Below, piece after piece: positions 33,330-42,778 of a stretch of 64,000 nucleotides of DNA. The notes beneath the pieces are model-generated. The model ran no database searches and was not told the origin of the DNA. It saw only the letters and a list, made by a program, of their open reading frames with translations. Position 1 is the first letter of the stretch; every line of letters starts with the position of its first letter. The stretch comes from Mycolicibacterium parafortuitum (GTDB taxonomy: Bacteria > Actinomycetota > Actinomycetes > Mycobacteriales > Mycobacteriaceae). The stretch is taken from contig NZ_AP022598.1 in assembly GCF_010725485.1 (NCBI RefSeq), positions 2,976,001-3,040,000 of the forward strand, in the 5' to 3' direction. The translations under genes were made by a program, and so were the position numbers.

Positions 33330-33896
33330 ATGCGACACCATCCCCACGGTCGACGAGCCCACCGCTCCGGCGGTTGGCAGCAGGCCGACCAACCCGACGC
33401 CACCGACGCCGCCGACTGGTTCGGCGGCCGTCTTCCCGATGACTGGTTCGACGGTGATCCCGAGGTCACCGTCGACCGCGAAGAGATCACCGTGGTCGGG
33501 CGCCTTCCCGACCCGGAGGGCCCCGAGAGCGAGGCCCGTGCGTCCGGACGGGCCGCCCGGTTCCGCGAGCAGACCCGTGCCGACCGGATGCGCATCGCCG
33601 ACGAGGCCGAAGCCCGCTATGGCCGCAAGGTCGCCTGGGGGGTGCAGGTCGGCACCGGCGACGGCGCCGAGCGGATTCTGTTCACCCACCTGGCGGTGCC
33701 GGTGATGACCCGGTTGCGTCAGCCCGAACGGCAGGTGCTCGACACCCTGGTCGACGCCGGGGTGGCGCGGTCGCGCTCCGATGCGCTCGCCTGGTCGGTG
33801 CGGCTGGTCGGTGAGCATGCCGACGAATGGCTCGGCAAGCTGCGCGACGCGATGCGCGAGGTCGACGAGCTGCGGTCCGAAGGTCCGCAACTCTAG
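33330..33896 (+). CDS. Conserved hypothetical protein with possible ribbon-helix-helix segment
   Basis: A 188-residue soluble protein. The N-terminal 70 residues are polar and probably disordered, with DWFGGRLPDDWFDGDPEVTVDREEITVVGRLPDP; the middle is charged (SEARASGRAARFREQTRADRMRIADEAEARYGR). The C-terminal part ILFTHLAVPVMTRLRQPERQ-VLDTLVDAGVARSRSDALAWSVRLV resembles a strand plus two helices of CopG/RHH DNA-binding proteins (SRSDAL is typical of the second helix). Tandem TGTAA repeats overlap its promoter, so autoregulation is possible. I do not know its targets. The stop overlaps the convergent oxidoreductase gene by 4 bp. Confidence 0.72.
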   Translation: MRHHPHGRRAHRSGGWQQADQPDATDAADWFGGRLPDDWFDGDPEVTVDREEITVVGRLPDPEGPESEARASGRAARFREQTRADRMRIADEAEARYGRKVAWGVQVGTGDGAERILFTHLAVPVMTRLRQPERQVLDTLVDAGVARSRSDALAWSVRLVGEHADEWLGKLRDAMREVDELRSEGPQL

Positions 33897-36061
33897 GGCG
33901 CGAGCCGCTCGACCGCCACGTAGGTCGAGCTCAACGCGGGGGTCTGCGACAGCGGATCGACCGGTCCGCCGTCGACCAGCAGATTGCGGTTGACCCCGAA
34001 CGACTCCGGCGCCGATCCGCCTCGCGGGTCGAAAACCCTTGAGCCCCAGCCGTGATCGATGATCACCACACCGGGGCGGGGCTGGTCGGAGAGCGATGCC
34101 GCCAGCTCGACCGCGCCGACGGGGGAGTGCACCTTGACCCGGTCGCCGTCGCGGATGCCCAGTGACGACGCGTCATCGGGATGGATGACGACCTGGCTGC
34201 CCTTGCCGGACGGGTGCAGGCCGGGAAGCTCGTTCAGCCACGAGTTCATCGAGTGCCGGTGACGGCGGTTGGCCAGCTGGAGCGGGTATCCGTGCGGCGC
34301 CGCCGGTGCCGGCTCGGCCAGCAGTTCCCTTGTGCGCGCGACAAACTCGGGCGGCGCGACGTGCACCCGCTTGTCGGGGGTGCGCAGCGCGTCGCGGAAG
34401 TGCCCGTATTCGCGTGGCCCCAGCACCCAGCCGTGCCGCCGGGACCGCACCTCACGCCAGGAGAGCCTGCGCCCGTTGAACTTCCGCCCGGTCGCCACCA
34501 CCAGCCGGTCCACCCAGTGCGGGGTGAACTCGAGTCCGGGGCGGCCGGTGGCCCGCGCCGCGGTCCGGGTGGCCTTGATGAACGAATTGAGTCCCTTCAC
34601 GCCGAAGAGCGGCCTACCCATCGCGATGGCGAGATCGACGAAGATCCGCCACTCCTGGCGCGCCTGCGGCGGCGGATCGACGGCCTTGACCCCGTAGTGC
34701 AGGTACGGTTCGTCGCGCATGTTGCTGGTGAACGACAGCAGGTCGTCGCGCTCCAGCCAGTGCACGGCGGGCAGCAGCCAGTGCGCGTGGCGGTGGCTCT
34801 CCCGCTGGACGAAGTCGATCGCGACCAGCAGATCCAGTTGAGCCAGCGCCGCATCGAGGCGAGCGCCGTCCGGGCCGGAGACCACCGGATTGCCGCAGTT
34901 GATCACCATCGCCCGGATCTGACCCGGTCCCGGCGTGGTGATCTCGTCGGGCAGCTCGGCCAGCGCATGCGCGCCGGCCACCATCTCGCGGCCCGACACC
35001 CGGTTGCGGTGCGGGGCCGCCTTCACCAGGCCGGCCATCCGGATCGCGTCGACGTAGCCCGGTTCGAAGCGGCGACCGCCGGGCCGGTCCATCCGCCCCG
35101 TGATCACATTGAGCACATGGCCCAGCCACTCGCCGATCGTGCCGGTCAGATGCATCGACACCCCGGTGCGGGTGACCACCATCGCGGCCTTCGCGGTCGC
35201 GAAATCCCGTGCCACCGACTCGATCTGGCCGCGTGTGAGGTCGCAGCGGTGCGCCAGGTCGTCGAGGTCCGCGTCGGCGGCAAGCGCCCGTAGCTCAGCG
35301 ATTCCGTGGGCGAGGTCGGTGCAGTCCTGCCTGTGCTCGAGACCCTCGTCGAGGATCACCTTGACCATGCCCAGCAGCAGCGCCCAGTCCTGGCCCGGGC
35401 GTATCGGCAGATGAACGTCGGCCCGCGCGGCCGAGTCGGTACGGACCGGGTCGACGACGACGATCGTCGCGCCGCCGGCCTGCCGGGCCAGTGCCCGGCG
35501 CCACCCGCCGGGCACCGTCTCCAGCCAGTTCCACGCGCTCACCGCCGGATTGGTGCCGACGAGCAGGAAGTAGTCGCAGTGGTCGACGTCGGACACCGGT
35601 GCCATCAGGATCGAGCCGTACATCGCCTGGGCGACCACATGCATCGCGTTCTGGTCCACCGACCCGACCGCGTAGCGGCTCCGGGTGCCGATCGCGTCGA
35701 GCCAGGCGTTCATGAAGATCACGTTCGACGACGAGAACCCGGCCGGATTGCCGTAGTACACCCCGACCGCGTCGGGGCCGGCCGCGTCGATGGCGGCGTT
35801 CATCCGGGCCGCGATGTCCCTGATCGCCTCGTCCCAACTCGCCTCGACGTAGCGCTCGCCGACGCGGCGCATCGGAGCCAGGATCCGCCGCGGGTGCTCG
35901 ACCAGCCGTCCCGCGGTGCGGCCCTTGGCGCAGAAGTCCTGCCAGCTGTGCGGGTTCTGCTTGTCAGCGGAGATCTTGACCACCCGGTTGTCCGCGACAG
36001 TGACCTCGATGCCGCAGCCGGCCAGACAGTATCGGCAGAAAGTGTGCACGGTCTGCGTCAT
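33893..36061 (-). CDS. Molybdopterin-dependent oxidoreductase with [4Fe-4S] domain
   Basis: Cytoplasmic enzyme of 722 residues of the DMSO-reductase superfamily. Cys9, Cys12, Cys16 and Cys44 (CRYCLAGC...DFCAKG) bind a [4Fe-4S] cluster. The molybdopterin domains follow (ASWDEAIRDIAARM; VGVYYGNPAGFSSSNVIFMNAW; YFLLVGTNPAVSAWNW) and the C-terminal guanine-dinucleotide-binding domain contains HSMNSWLNELPG and GDRVKVHSPVG. There is no Tat signal. At the usual metal-ligand position the sequence is GSVDQNAMHV, without an obvious Cys, Ser or Sec, so the ligand is uncertain. ATG 36061 begins at the family N-terminus. Substrate unknown; no partner subunits are adjacent. Confidence 0.87.
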   Translation of the reverse strand: MTQTVHTFCRYCLAGCGIEVTVADNRVVKISADKQNPHSWQDFCAKGRTAGRLVEHPRRILAPMRRVGERYVEASWDEAIRDIAARMNAAIDAAGPDAVGVYYGNPAGFSSSNVIFMNAWLDAIGTRSRYAVGSVDQNAMHVVAQAMYGSILMAPVSDVDHCDYFLLVGTNPAVSAWNWLETVPGGWRRALARQAGGATIVVVDPVRTDSAARADVHLPIRPGQDWALLLGMVKVILDEGLEHRQDCTDLAHGIAELRALAADADLDDLAHRCDLTRGQIESVARDFATAKAAMVVTRTGVSMHLTGTIGEWLGHVLNVITGRMDRPGGRRFEPGYVDAIRMAGLVKAAPHRNRVSGREMVAGAHALAELPDEITTPGPGQIRAMVINCGNPVVSGPDGARLDAALAQLDLLVAIDFVQRESHRHAHWLLPAVHWLERDDLLSFTSNMRDEPYLHYGVKAVDPPPQARQEWRIFVDLAIAMGRPLFGVKGLNSFIKATRTAARATGRPGLEFTPHWVDRLVVATGRKFNGRRLSWREVRSRRHGWVLGPREYGHFRDALRTPDKRVHVAPPEFVARTRELLAEPAPAAPHGYPLQLANRRHRHSMNSWLNELPGLHPSGKGSQVVIHPDDASSLGIRDGDRVKVHSPVGAVELAASLSDQPRPGVVIIDHGWGSRVFDPRGGSAPESFGVNRNLLVDGGPVDPLSQTPALSSTYVAVERLAP

Positions 36062-36120
36062 GCCGTCATGGTGCCCCGGGGCCACCGCAGCCGTCCCCGA
36101 AACGGAATTGAGCGAAGCGA

Positions 36121-38025
36121 TTACCTGTTGACCATCGTCCAGTACTCGCCGCGACGGGCCAGCAGCTCGTCGTGTGTACCGCGTTCGACGATCTTGCCCG
36201 CCTCCATCACCAGGATCACATCGGCATCCCGGATCGTCGAAAGCCGGTGCGCGATGATGAAACTCGTGCGGTCCCGGCGCAGCGCGCGCATCGCGTGCTG
36301 GATCAGCACCTCGGTGCGGGTGTCCACCGAGCTGGTCGCCTCGTCGAGGATCAGCAGCTGCGGCCGGGCCAGGATCGCGCGGGCGATCGTGATCAGCTGC
36401 TTCTCGCCGGCGCTGATGTTGGTGCCGCCGTCGTGGATGCGGGTGTCGTAGCCGTCGGGCAGCGTGTGCACGAACCGGTCGACGTAGGCCGCGGTGGCTG
36501 CCTCGATCACGTCGTCACGCGTGGCGTCGGGGCGGCCGTAGGCGATGTTGTCGTAGATGGTGCCCGCAAACAGCCAGGTGTCCTGCAGCACCATCCCGAT
36601 CCGGGAACGCAGTGATGCGCGGCTGACGGTGGTGATGTCCGTGCCGTCGAGCAGGATCCGACCCGAGTCGACGTCGTAGAACCGCATCAGCAGGTTCACC
36701 AGCGTGGTCTTGCCCGCGCCGGTGGGCCCGACGATCGCGACGGTCTGGCCCGGTTCGGCGACCAGCGACAGATCCTCGATCACCGGGGTTTCGGCCCGGT
36801 AGCCGAACCAGACCCGCTCGAATTCCACCCGGCCGCTGCGGCGGTCGGCGACGGCCGGCAGCGCAGGTGCCGGGTCGGCCGGCTCCTCGTCCGCGTCGAG
36901 CAGGTCGAACACCCGCTCGGCGCTGGCGATCCCGGACTGCATCGTGTTGTACATGCCCGCGATCTGGGTCAGCGGCTGGTTGAACTGCCGGACGTACTGG
37001 ATGAACGCCTGGATTCCGCCGAGCGTGATCTGTCCGGTCGCGACCTGGATGCCGCCGACGACGGCGACCGCGACGTAGCTGAGGTTGCCGATGAAGATCG
37101 TGGCGGGGGAGACCAGCCCGGACAGGAACTGGGCGCCGAAGCTCGCGTGGTAGACGTCGTCGTTGAGGGCGCGGAACTCGTCCTCGGCGCGGGCGCGGTG
37201 GCCGAAGGTCTTGACGACGGTGAACCCGCTGTAGGTCTCCTCGATGTGGGCGTTGAGCCTGCCCGTGTTGGTCCACTGCGCGATGAACAGCTTGCGCGAC
37301 CGCCGTGCGATCGAGCGGGTCACCCACAGCGACAACGGGACCGTCACCACCGTCAGCAGTGTCAGCATCGGCGAGATCGTCAGCATCATCACCAGCACCG
37401 CGAACACCGTCAGCACGGAGGTGAGCAGCTGGGTGATCGACATCGTCAGTGACTGCTGCAGGTTGTCCACGTCGTTGGTGACCCGGCTGAGCACCTCACC
37501 GCGCTGCCGGGAGTCGAAGTAGCGCAACGGCAACCGGTGCACCTTGTTCTCCACGTCGGCGCGCAGCCCGACCATGGTGCGCTGGACGACGACGTTGAGC
37601 AGCCGCGCCTGCAACCAGACCATCAGTGCGGCAACCAGATACAGCGCGAGCGCAAGCGTCAGCGTGCGTGCGACCGCGCCGAAGTCGACGCCCTGACCGG
37701 GCACGACGTCCATGCCCGACAGCAGATCCGCGTAGGTGGTGTCGCCGCGGGCGCGGGCGGCCTCGACCGCCTGCTCCTTGGTCATCCCGGCGGGCAACCC
37801 ACGGCCGATCACCCCGTTGAACAGCAGATCGGTGGCATGCCCGAGGATGCGGGGACCGACGACGCCGATCGCGATGCCGCCGACCCCGAGCAGCATCACC
37901 GCGACGGTCATCCCGCGTTGCGGCATCAGCTGTTTCAGCAGCCGGACGGCCGAGCCCTTGAAGTCGCGGGAGCGTTCCTGCGGGGGTTCGGCCATCCGGA
38001 TCCCGCGCGCGAGCGGCCCGCTCAT
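36121..38025 (-). CDS. ABC half-exporter, subunit 2 (Rv1272c-like)
   Basis: A 634-residue type IV ABC exporter half: six membrane helices in the first 330 residues with an inserted periplasmic stretch ([27 protein letters not shown]), then a nucleotide-binding domain. Walker A is [12 protein letters not shown], the signature is the unusual ISAGEKQ instead of LSGGQ, Walker [13 protein letters not shown] keeps the catalytic Glu, and the H-loop is IIAHRLSTI. Its ATG overlaps the stop of subunit 1 (ATGA). The pair is expected to form a heterodimer; orthologues Rv1272c/Rv1273c have been linked to drug or lipid transport. Confidence 0.9.
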   Translation of the reverse strand: MSGPLARGIRMAEPPQERSRDFKGSAVRLLKQLMPQRGMTVAVMLLGVGGIAIGVVGPRILGHATDLLFNGVIGRGLPAGMTKEQAVEAARARGDTTYADLLSGMDVVPGQGVDFGAVARTLTLALALYLVAALMVWLQARLLNVVVQRTMVGLRADVENKVHRLPLRYFDSRQRGEVLSRVTNDVDNLQQSLTMSITQLLTSVLTVFAVLVMMLTISPMLTLLTVVTVPLSLWVTRSIARRSRKLFIAQWTNTGRLNAHIEETYSGFTVVKTFGHRARAEDEFRALNDDVYHASFGAQFLSGLVSPATIFIGNLSYVAVAVVGGIQVATGQITLGGIQAFIQYVRQFNQPLTQIAGMYNTMQSGIASAERVFDLLDADEEPADPAPALPAVADRRSGRVEFERVWFGYRAETPVIEDLSLVAEPGQTVAIVGPTGAGKTTLVNLLMRFYDVDSGRILLDGTDITTVSRASLRSRIGMVLQDTWLFAGTIYDNIAYGRPDATRDDVIEAATAAYVDRFVHTLPDGYDTRIHDGGTNISAGEKQLITIARAILARPQLLILDEATSSVDTRTEVLIQHAMRALRRDRTSFIIAHRLSTIRDADVILVMEAGKIVERGTHDELLARRGEYWTMVNR

Positions 38026-39755
38026 CGGTCTCCCGCCGTCACCGACTGCGAGTCGGAGAACTCGCGGTACGCGTCGCAGGTCTGCATCAGTTGTTCGTGG
38101 GTGCCGGTGCCGACTACACGGCCGTCGTCGATGACCACGATCTGATCGGCGCCGGCGACGGTGGAGATCCGCTGCGACACGATCAGCGTCGTCGCGTCCG
38201 CGGAGACCTCCCGGATCCGCTCCCGCACTCGCGCGTCGGTGTGCACGTCGAGCGCGGAGAACGAGTCGTCGAACAGGTAGATCGCCGGCCGGCGGATCAC
38301 CGCGCGCGCGATCGCCAGCCGCTGCCGCTGTCCGCCGGAGAAGTTCATCCCGCCCTGTGCGACCCGCATCCCGAGGCCGTCGGGATGGCCGGCGACGAAC
38401 TCGTCGGCGCAGGCCACCCGTAGTGCCTCCCACATCTGGTCGTCCGTCGCATCGGCCTTGCCGTACCTCAGGTTGTCGGCGATGGTGCCGGCGAACAGGT
38501 AACCGCGCTGCGGAACCAGCCCCAGCGTGTTCCACAGGACCTCGATGTCGAGATCGCGCACGTCGACGCCGTCGACGCGGACCGCTCCGCCCGTCACGTC
38601 GTAGAGCCGGCACACCAGAGCCACCAGCGTCGACTTGCCCGAGCCGGTGGAGCCCACCACCGCGGTCGTCGTCCCGGGCCGTGCCGTGAACGAAACCTGC
38701 TGGAGCACAGCCCGCTCCGCACCGGCATAGCTGAAGGTCGCGTCGTCGAACCGGATCTCGCCGCGCAGCGCCGAGGGAGCGGATGGGGTGGGGGAGTTCG
38801 CGATCGCCGGGCTGGTGTCCAGCACCTCGGTGATCCGCTCCGCGCACACCGACGCGCGCGGGATGATCACCAGGATGAACGTCGCCATCAGCACTGCCAC
38901 CAGGATCTGCATGAAATACGACAGGAACGCGATCAGCGATCCGACCTGCATCTGACCCGCGTCGATCCGCATGCCGCCGAACCAGATCAGCGCCACGCTG
39001 GAGATGTTGATCACCAGCGTGGTGACCGGCAGCATCAGCGCCTGCCAGCGTCCGGCCTCGATCGCGCTGTCGGCCAGCGCGGTGTTGGCCTCGGCGAACC
39101 GGTTGCGCTCGAACGGTTCCCGGGCGAACGCCCGCACCACCCGCAGGCCGGTCAGCTGCTCGCGCATCACCCGGTTGATCGCGTCGATCTGACGCTGGAC
39201 CCGCCGGAAGATCGGCAGCAGCCGCGTCACGATCCCGTAGTTCGCCAGGGCCAGCACCGGCACGCTGACCACCAGCAGCCATGACAGCCCGGCGTCCTGG
39301 TGGATGGCCATGAAGATGCCACCGACGCACATGATCGGGGCGGTGACCAGCATCGTGGCGGTCAGCTGCACCAGCAGCTGGATCTGCTGCACGTCGTTGG
39401 TGGTCCGGGTCAGCAGCGACGGCGCGCCGAAGCGGGCCGTCTCCTCGGCCGAGAAGCCGGTGACGTGGTGGAACATCGTCGAGCGCATGTCGCGGCCCAC
39501 CCCCATGCTGGCGCGCGACCCGAAGTACACCGCCCCGACCGCGCACACCACCTGCAGCGCCGTGACCGCGAGCATGACCGCACCCAGCTCCACGATGCGG
39601 CGAACGTCACCCTGCGCGACACCGTCGTCGATGATCGCGGCGTTGACGGTCGGCAGGTACAGCGTGGCCAGCGTGCTGACGACCTGCAGCCCGGCCACCG
39701 TTGCCAGCAGTGCGCGGTAAGGCCGGGTGAATCGTCGCAGCAGCTCCCAGAGCAT
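38022..39755 (-). CDS. ABC half-exporter, subunit 1 (Rv1273c-like), degenerate ATPase residues
   Basis: A 577-residue half-exporter with six membrane helices (starting [17 protein letters not shown]) and a nucleotide-binding domain. Walker [13 protein letters not shown] and signature [14 protein letters not shown] are normal, but Walker B reads [11 protein letters not shown], so the catalytic Glu is Asp, and the switch region is LIVSQRIST, with Gln in place of the H-loop His. This is the pattern of the degenerate site in heterodimeric exporters such as TM287/288 and BmrCD. Start ATG 39755; the upstream frame to 39839 lacks similarity. Confidence 0.9.
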   Translation of the reverse strand: MLWELLRRFTRPYRALLATVAGLQVVSTLATLYLPTVNAAIIDDGVAQGDVRRIVELGAVMLAVTALQVVCAVGAVYFGSRASMGVGRDMRSTMFHHVTGFSAEETARFGAPSLLTRTTNDVQQIQLLVQLTATMLVTAPIMCVGGIFMAIHQDAGLSWLLVVSVPVLALANYGIVTRLLPIFRRVQRQIDAINRVMREQLTGLRVVRAFAREPFERNRFAEANTALADSAIEAGRWQALMLPVTTLVINISSVALIWFGGMRIDAGQMQVGSLIAFLSYFMQILVAVLMATFILVIIPRASVCAERITEVLDTSPAIANSPTPSAPSALRGEIRFDDATFSYAGAERAVLQQVSFTARPGTTTAVVGSTGSGKSTLVALVCRLYDVTGGAVRVDGVDVRDLDIEVLWNTLGLVPQRGYLFAGTIADNLRYGKADATDDQMWEALRVACADEFVAGHPDGLGMRVAQGGMNFSGGQRQRLAIARAVIRRPAIYLFDDSFSALDVHTDARVRERIREVSADATTLIVSQRISTVAGADQIVVIDDGRVVGTGTHEQLMQTCDAYREFSDSQSVTAGDR

Positions 39756-39867
39756 CCCGTTACTGTCGCACACCGCCGCTATGCCGACGGCGCGGCGTTT
39801 GCACCTGAGAATCACATAAATGAGCAGGTCAGTCGGCATGTCGGTGGTTGACCCGATGGGGTGCCGC

Positions 39868-39873
39868 TACAGT
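39868..39873 (+). promoter_or_regulatory. -10 box (TACAGT) for lprB, leaderless
   Basis: TACAGT, 7 nt, then GTG 39881. This spacing supports a leaderless transcript and the choice of this GTG over GTG 39848. Confidence 0.5.
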
Positions 39874-39880
39874 GCATGGC

Positions 39881-40453
39881 GTGACTGGAAGCTACCGCGG
39901 ATTTCGTCGGCCGGTGAAGGCCCTGGCCGTCGTCGCTGTGGCCGTGATTCCGGTGCTCGCGGCGTGTTCGGACTCCGAACCGCAGGGCCCGGTCGTGCCC
40001 TCGACGGAGGCGCCGCAGGAGAACATCTCGCACGGTCCGTTCTTCCCGCAGTGCGGCGGTGTCAGCGACGAGGAGGTCGGCGCGGTCACCGAGATCCCCG
40101 GGCTCGTCAACACCGCGAAGACCTCCGTGGGCTGCCAGTGGCTGTCCGGCGGCTCCATCCTCGGTCCGCACATCTCGTTCTCCTGGTTCCGCGGCAGCCC
40201 GATCGGGCGCGAACGCAAGACCATGGAGCTCTCGCGCACCAGCGTCGAGGATCTCAACATCGAGGGCCACGACGGTTTCATCGGCATCAACGAGGACCCG
40301 GATCCGAAGATCGGCGTCAACCTCTGCGAGGTCGGCATCCAGTTCGACGACGACTTCATCGAGTGGTCGGTCAGCTACGCCCAGCCGCCGTATCCGGACG
40401 CCTGCGAAGTGGCCAAGGAACTCACCCGCCAGTCGATTGTGAATTCGAAATGA
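39881..40453 (+). CDS. lprB: DUF3558-family lipoprotein LprB
   Basis: Secreted lipoprotein of 190 residues. The signal peptide with basic start (TGSYRGFRRPVKALAVVAVAVIPVLAAC) has lipobox LAAC. The mature part is a DUF3558 domain with PFFPQCGGVSDEEV, VGCQWLSGG and PPYPDACEVAKEL, its three Cys typical of the family. It is followed by lprC with a 4-bp overlap, as Rv1274-Rv1275 in M. tuberculosis. The function of DUF3558 lipoproteins is unknown. Divergent from the ABC exporter pair, which suggests a shared envelope role. Confidence 0.9.
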   Translation: MTGSYRGFRRPVKALAVVAVAVIPVLAACSDSEPQGPVVPSTEAPQENISHGPFFPQCGGVSDEEVGAVTEIPGLVNTAKTSVGCQWLSGGSILGPHISFSWFRGSPIGRERKTMELSRTSVEDLNIEGHDGFIGINEDPDPKIGVNLCEVGIQFDDDFIEWSVSYAQPPYPDACEVAKELTRQSIVNSK

Positions 40454-40995
40454 CCCGACGTCTGTTCAAAGCTGTGGCCGCCGCGGCCGCCGGCCTGGTC
40501 GTGCTGACCGGCTGCACACAGACCGTCGACGGCACCGCGGCGAAGTCCGGTACCGGCACCGTGCCCCGCAACGACAACTCCGAGCGCAAGTACCCGAACC
40601 TGCTCAAGGAGTGCGAGGTCCTGACCGAGGACATCCTCGCCGAGACCGTGGGCGCCGACCCGCTGGACATCCAGAGCACGTTCGTCGGTGCGATCTGCCG
40701 CTGGCAGGCCGCCAACCCGGCCGGGCTGGTCGACATCACCCGGTTCTGGTTCGAGACGGGCAGCCTGGACAACGAGCGTGACGTCGCCCAGCAGCTGGAG
40801 TACCAGATCGAGGAGCGCAACGTCGCCGGTATCCAGTCAATTGTCATGCGGCCCAACGATCCCAACGGTGCATGCGGGGTCGCCAGCGACGCCGCGGGCG
40901 TGGTCGGCTGGTGGGTCAACCCGCAGACACCCGGGATGGATGCCTGCGGAATGGCGATCAAGCTGATGGAGTTGACGCTGGCCACCCGGGCCTGA
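40450..40995 (+). CDS. lprC: DUF3558-family lipoprotein LprC
   Basis: Secreted lipoprotein of 181 residues paralogous to LprB. The signal peptide MTRRLFKAVAAAAAGLVVLTGC has lipobox VLTGC (Cys22). The mature DUF3558 domain shows LLKECEVLTEDILAETVG, ICRWQAANPAG and NGACGVASDAAG...MDACGMAI. ATG 40450 overlaps the lprB stop (ATGA), so the two are translationally coupled and may form a pair. It is convergent with the SixA-like gene. Confidence 0.9.
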   Translation: MTRRLFKAVAAAAAGLVVLTGCTQTVDGTAAKSGTGTVPRNDNSERKYPNLLKECEVLTEDILAETVGADPLDIQSTFVGAICRWQAANPAGLVDITRFWFETGSLDNERDVAQQLEYQIEERNVAGIQSIVMRPNDPNGACGVASDAAGVVGWWVNPQTPGMDACGMAIKLMELTLATRA

Positions 40996-41007
40996 CACTC
41001 AGCGCGC

Positions 41008-41526
41008 TCAGCGCGCGGTATGAAAATCCGTGAGCTCCGCCCCCCGCAACGCCCACTGATCCCACGGTGCGCTCGAGCGCAGCACCGCGATCGACGATGT
41101 CGGATACTTCTGCGAGATCTGCGCCGCCGCAGCGCCGTTACCGGACTCCTCGTCGGCCAGCCCGAGCGCGACCGACGACATCACCGGCTCGTGGCCGATC
41201 ACCAGCAGCGTCGCGACCTCGTCGTCGAAGCGTGCCTGCACACCGTTGATCTCCTCGATGAGGATGCCCGCGGTCGCGTCGTAGAGCCGGTCTACGAACT
41301 GCACCGGCGCGGTGATACCGGTCTGTTCGAGCGTCTGGCGTGTCCTGGTCGCGGTCGAACACATTACCGCGTCCACCCCGCCGAACGTCGCGCGGATCCA
41401 GTCGCCGGCCAGCGCTCCCTCCCGGATACCCCGCGACGACAGCGGCCGATCGTGGTCGACCACCCCGTCCGGGTAGTCGGACTTCGCGTGGCGCAGCAGG
41501 AGCAGGGTGCGGCGTGGCTCGCTCAT
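41008..41526 (-). CDS. SixA-like histidine phosphatase
   Basis: A 172-residue enzyme of the histidine-phosphatase branch-1 superfamily. The catalytic RHG-type motif is LLLLRHAKSDYP with the phospho-accepting His; the second catalytic His is in VIGHEPVMSSVAL. SixA removes phosphate from phosphohistidine in signalling or PTS proteins. Corresponds to Rv1276c. A TACCTT -10 box lies 6 nt before the ATG. The gene is divergent from the sbcD-like gene. Confidence 0.88.
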   Translation of the reverse strand: MSEPRRTLLLLRHAKSDYPDGVVDHDRPLSSRGIREGALAGDWIRATFGGVDAVMCSTATRTRQTLEQTGITAPVQFVDRLYDATAGILIEEINGVQARFDDEVATLLVIGHEPVMSSVALGLADEESGNGAAAAQISQKYPTSSIAVLRSSAPWDQWALRGAELTDFHTAR

Positions 41527-41532
41527 CCATTA

Positions 41533-41538
41533 AAGGTA
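41533..41538 (-). promoter_or_regulatory. -10 box (TACCTT) for the SixA-like gene, leaderless
   Basis: On the minus strand TACCTT is followed by TAATGG and then ATG at 41526, giving a 6-nt gap with no ribosome site. Confidence 0.5.
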
Positions 41539-41629
41539 GGCCATGCCGGTGCGCGTCCACAGACTTGTCGGCGGGCGGCCCTACAGTAGCGGTGCCCTCG
41601 AGGAAAACCACGGGAAAGGACGGGCTGAG

Positions 41630-42778
41630 ATGCGATTTCTCCACACCGCTGACTGGCAGCTCGGAATGACCCGGCACTACCTCAACGGGGATGCGCAGCC
41701 ACGGTATTCGGCGGCGCGCCGGGGTGCGGTGGCCGCGCTCGGTTCGCTGGCCGACGAGCTCGGGGCCGAGTTCGTGGTCGTCGCCGGCGACGTGTTCGAG
41801 CACAACCAGCTGGCCCCGCGTGAGGTCAGCACCGCGCTGGAGGCGATGCGCGCGATCAAGGTCCCGGTGTACCTGCTGCCGGGCAACCACGACCCGCTGG
41901 ACGCGTCGTCGGTGTACACCAGCGCGCTGTTCACCTCGGAGCGGCCCGACAACGTCGTGGTGCTCGACACCCCGGGGGTGTACGAGGTCCGGCCCGGGCT
42001 GGAGTTGGTCGCCGCGCCGTGGTTCTCGAAAGCGCCGACCACCGACCTGGTGGCCGCGGCACTCGACGGTATCGAGGCCGACGGCACCACCCGCGTCGTC
42101 GTCGGGCACGGTGCGGTGGACATCCTGGTCCCCGACAAGGACCGTCCGTCGCTGATCGCCCTGGACGCGGTCGAGTCGGCGATCGCCCGCGGCGCGATCC
42201 ACTATGTGGCTTTGGGGGACAAGCACTCCCGCATGGATGTCGGGTCGACCGGGCGCATCTGGTATTCCGGATCCCCCGAGGTCACCAACTACGACGACAT
42301 CGAACCCGACCCCGGGCAGGTGCTGGTCGTCGACGTCGACGAGACCGACCCCGCCCGGCCGGTGCGGGTCGACGCCCGCCGTGTGGGTTCCTGGCGGTTC
42401 ATGTCGCTGCGCTACACCGTCGACAACAGCCGCGACGTCGCCGACCTCGACATCAACCTCGACCAGATGCCGGACAAAGAGCGCACCGTGATCCGTCTCG
42501 GGCTGACCGGGACGCTGACGGTCACCGACCGCGCGGCACTGGATGCGTGCGTGGACCGCTACGCGCGGTTGTTCGCCGCGCTGGTGCCGTGGGACAAGCA
42601 GACCGACATCGCGGTGATGCCCGCCGACGGGGAGTTCGACGACCTCGGCATCGGCGGGTTCGCCGCCGCGGCGGTCGAGGAGCTGGTCAGCGCCGCGCGC
42701 ACGACCGGCGACGACGCCGACGACGCCCGCGCCGCGCTGGCGCTGCTTCTGCGACTCACCGAAGGAGGCGCAGCGTGA
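41630..42778 (+). CDS. SbcD/Mre11-like metallophosphoesterase
   Basis: A 382-residue calcineurin-type phosphoesterase paired with the SMC-like ATPase downstream. Metal-binding motifs are MRFLHTADWQLG, VVAGDVFEHN, LLPGNHDP, VVVGHGAVD and YVALGDKHS. In the first motif the usual DxH is DWQ, so residue 10 is Gln rather than a metal-binding His. ATG 41630 matches the family start; the frame from 41543 is upstream DNA. A TACAGT -10 box at 41583-41588 would give a leader of about 35 nt with GGAAAGGACGGG. Corresponds to Rv1277. Role in DNA-end processing is inferred. Confidence 0.87.
   Translation: MRFLHTADWQLGMTRHYLNGDAQPRYSAARRGAVAALGSLADELGAEFVVVAGDVFEHNQLAPREVSTALEAMRAIKVPVYLLPGNHDPLDASSVYTSALFTSERPDNVVVLDTPGVYEVRPGLELVAAPWFSKAPTTDLVAAALDGIEADGTTRVVVGHGAVDILVPDKDRPSLIALDAVESAIARGAIHYVALGDKHSRMDVGSTGRIWYSGSPEVTNYDDIEPDPGQVLVVDVDETDPARPVRVDARRVGSWRFMSLRYTVDNSRDVADLDINLDQMPDKERTVIRLGLTGTLTVTDRAALDACVDRYARLFAALVPWDKQTDIAVMPADGEFDDLGIGGFAAAAVEELVSAARTTGDDADDARAALALLLRLTEGGAA

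Noticed and set aside
36121..39546. A continuous 1141-codon open frame spanning both ABC subunits.
   Set aside because: The part upstream of 38025 is a shadow of subunit 1 in another frame; membrane domain similarity starts at ATG 38025, which overlaps the subunit 1 stop.
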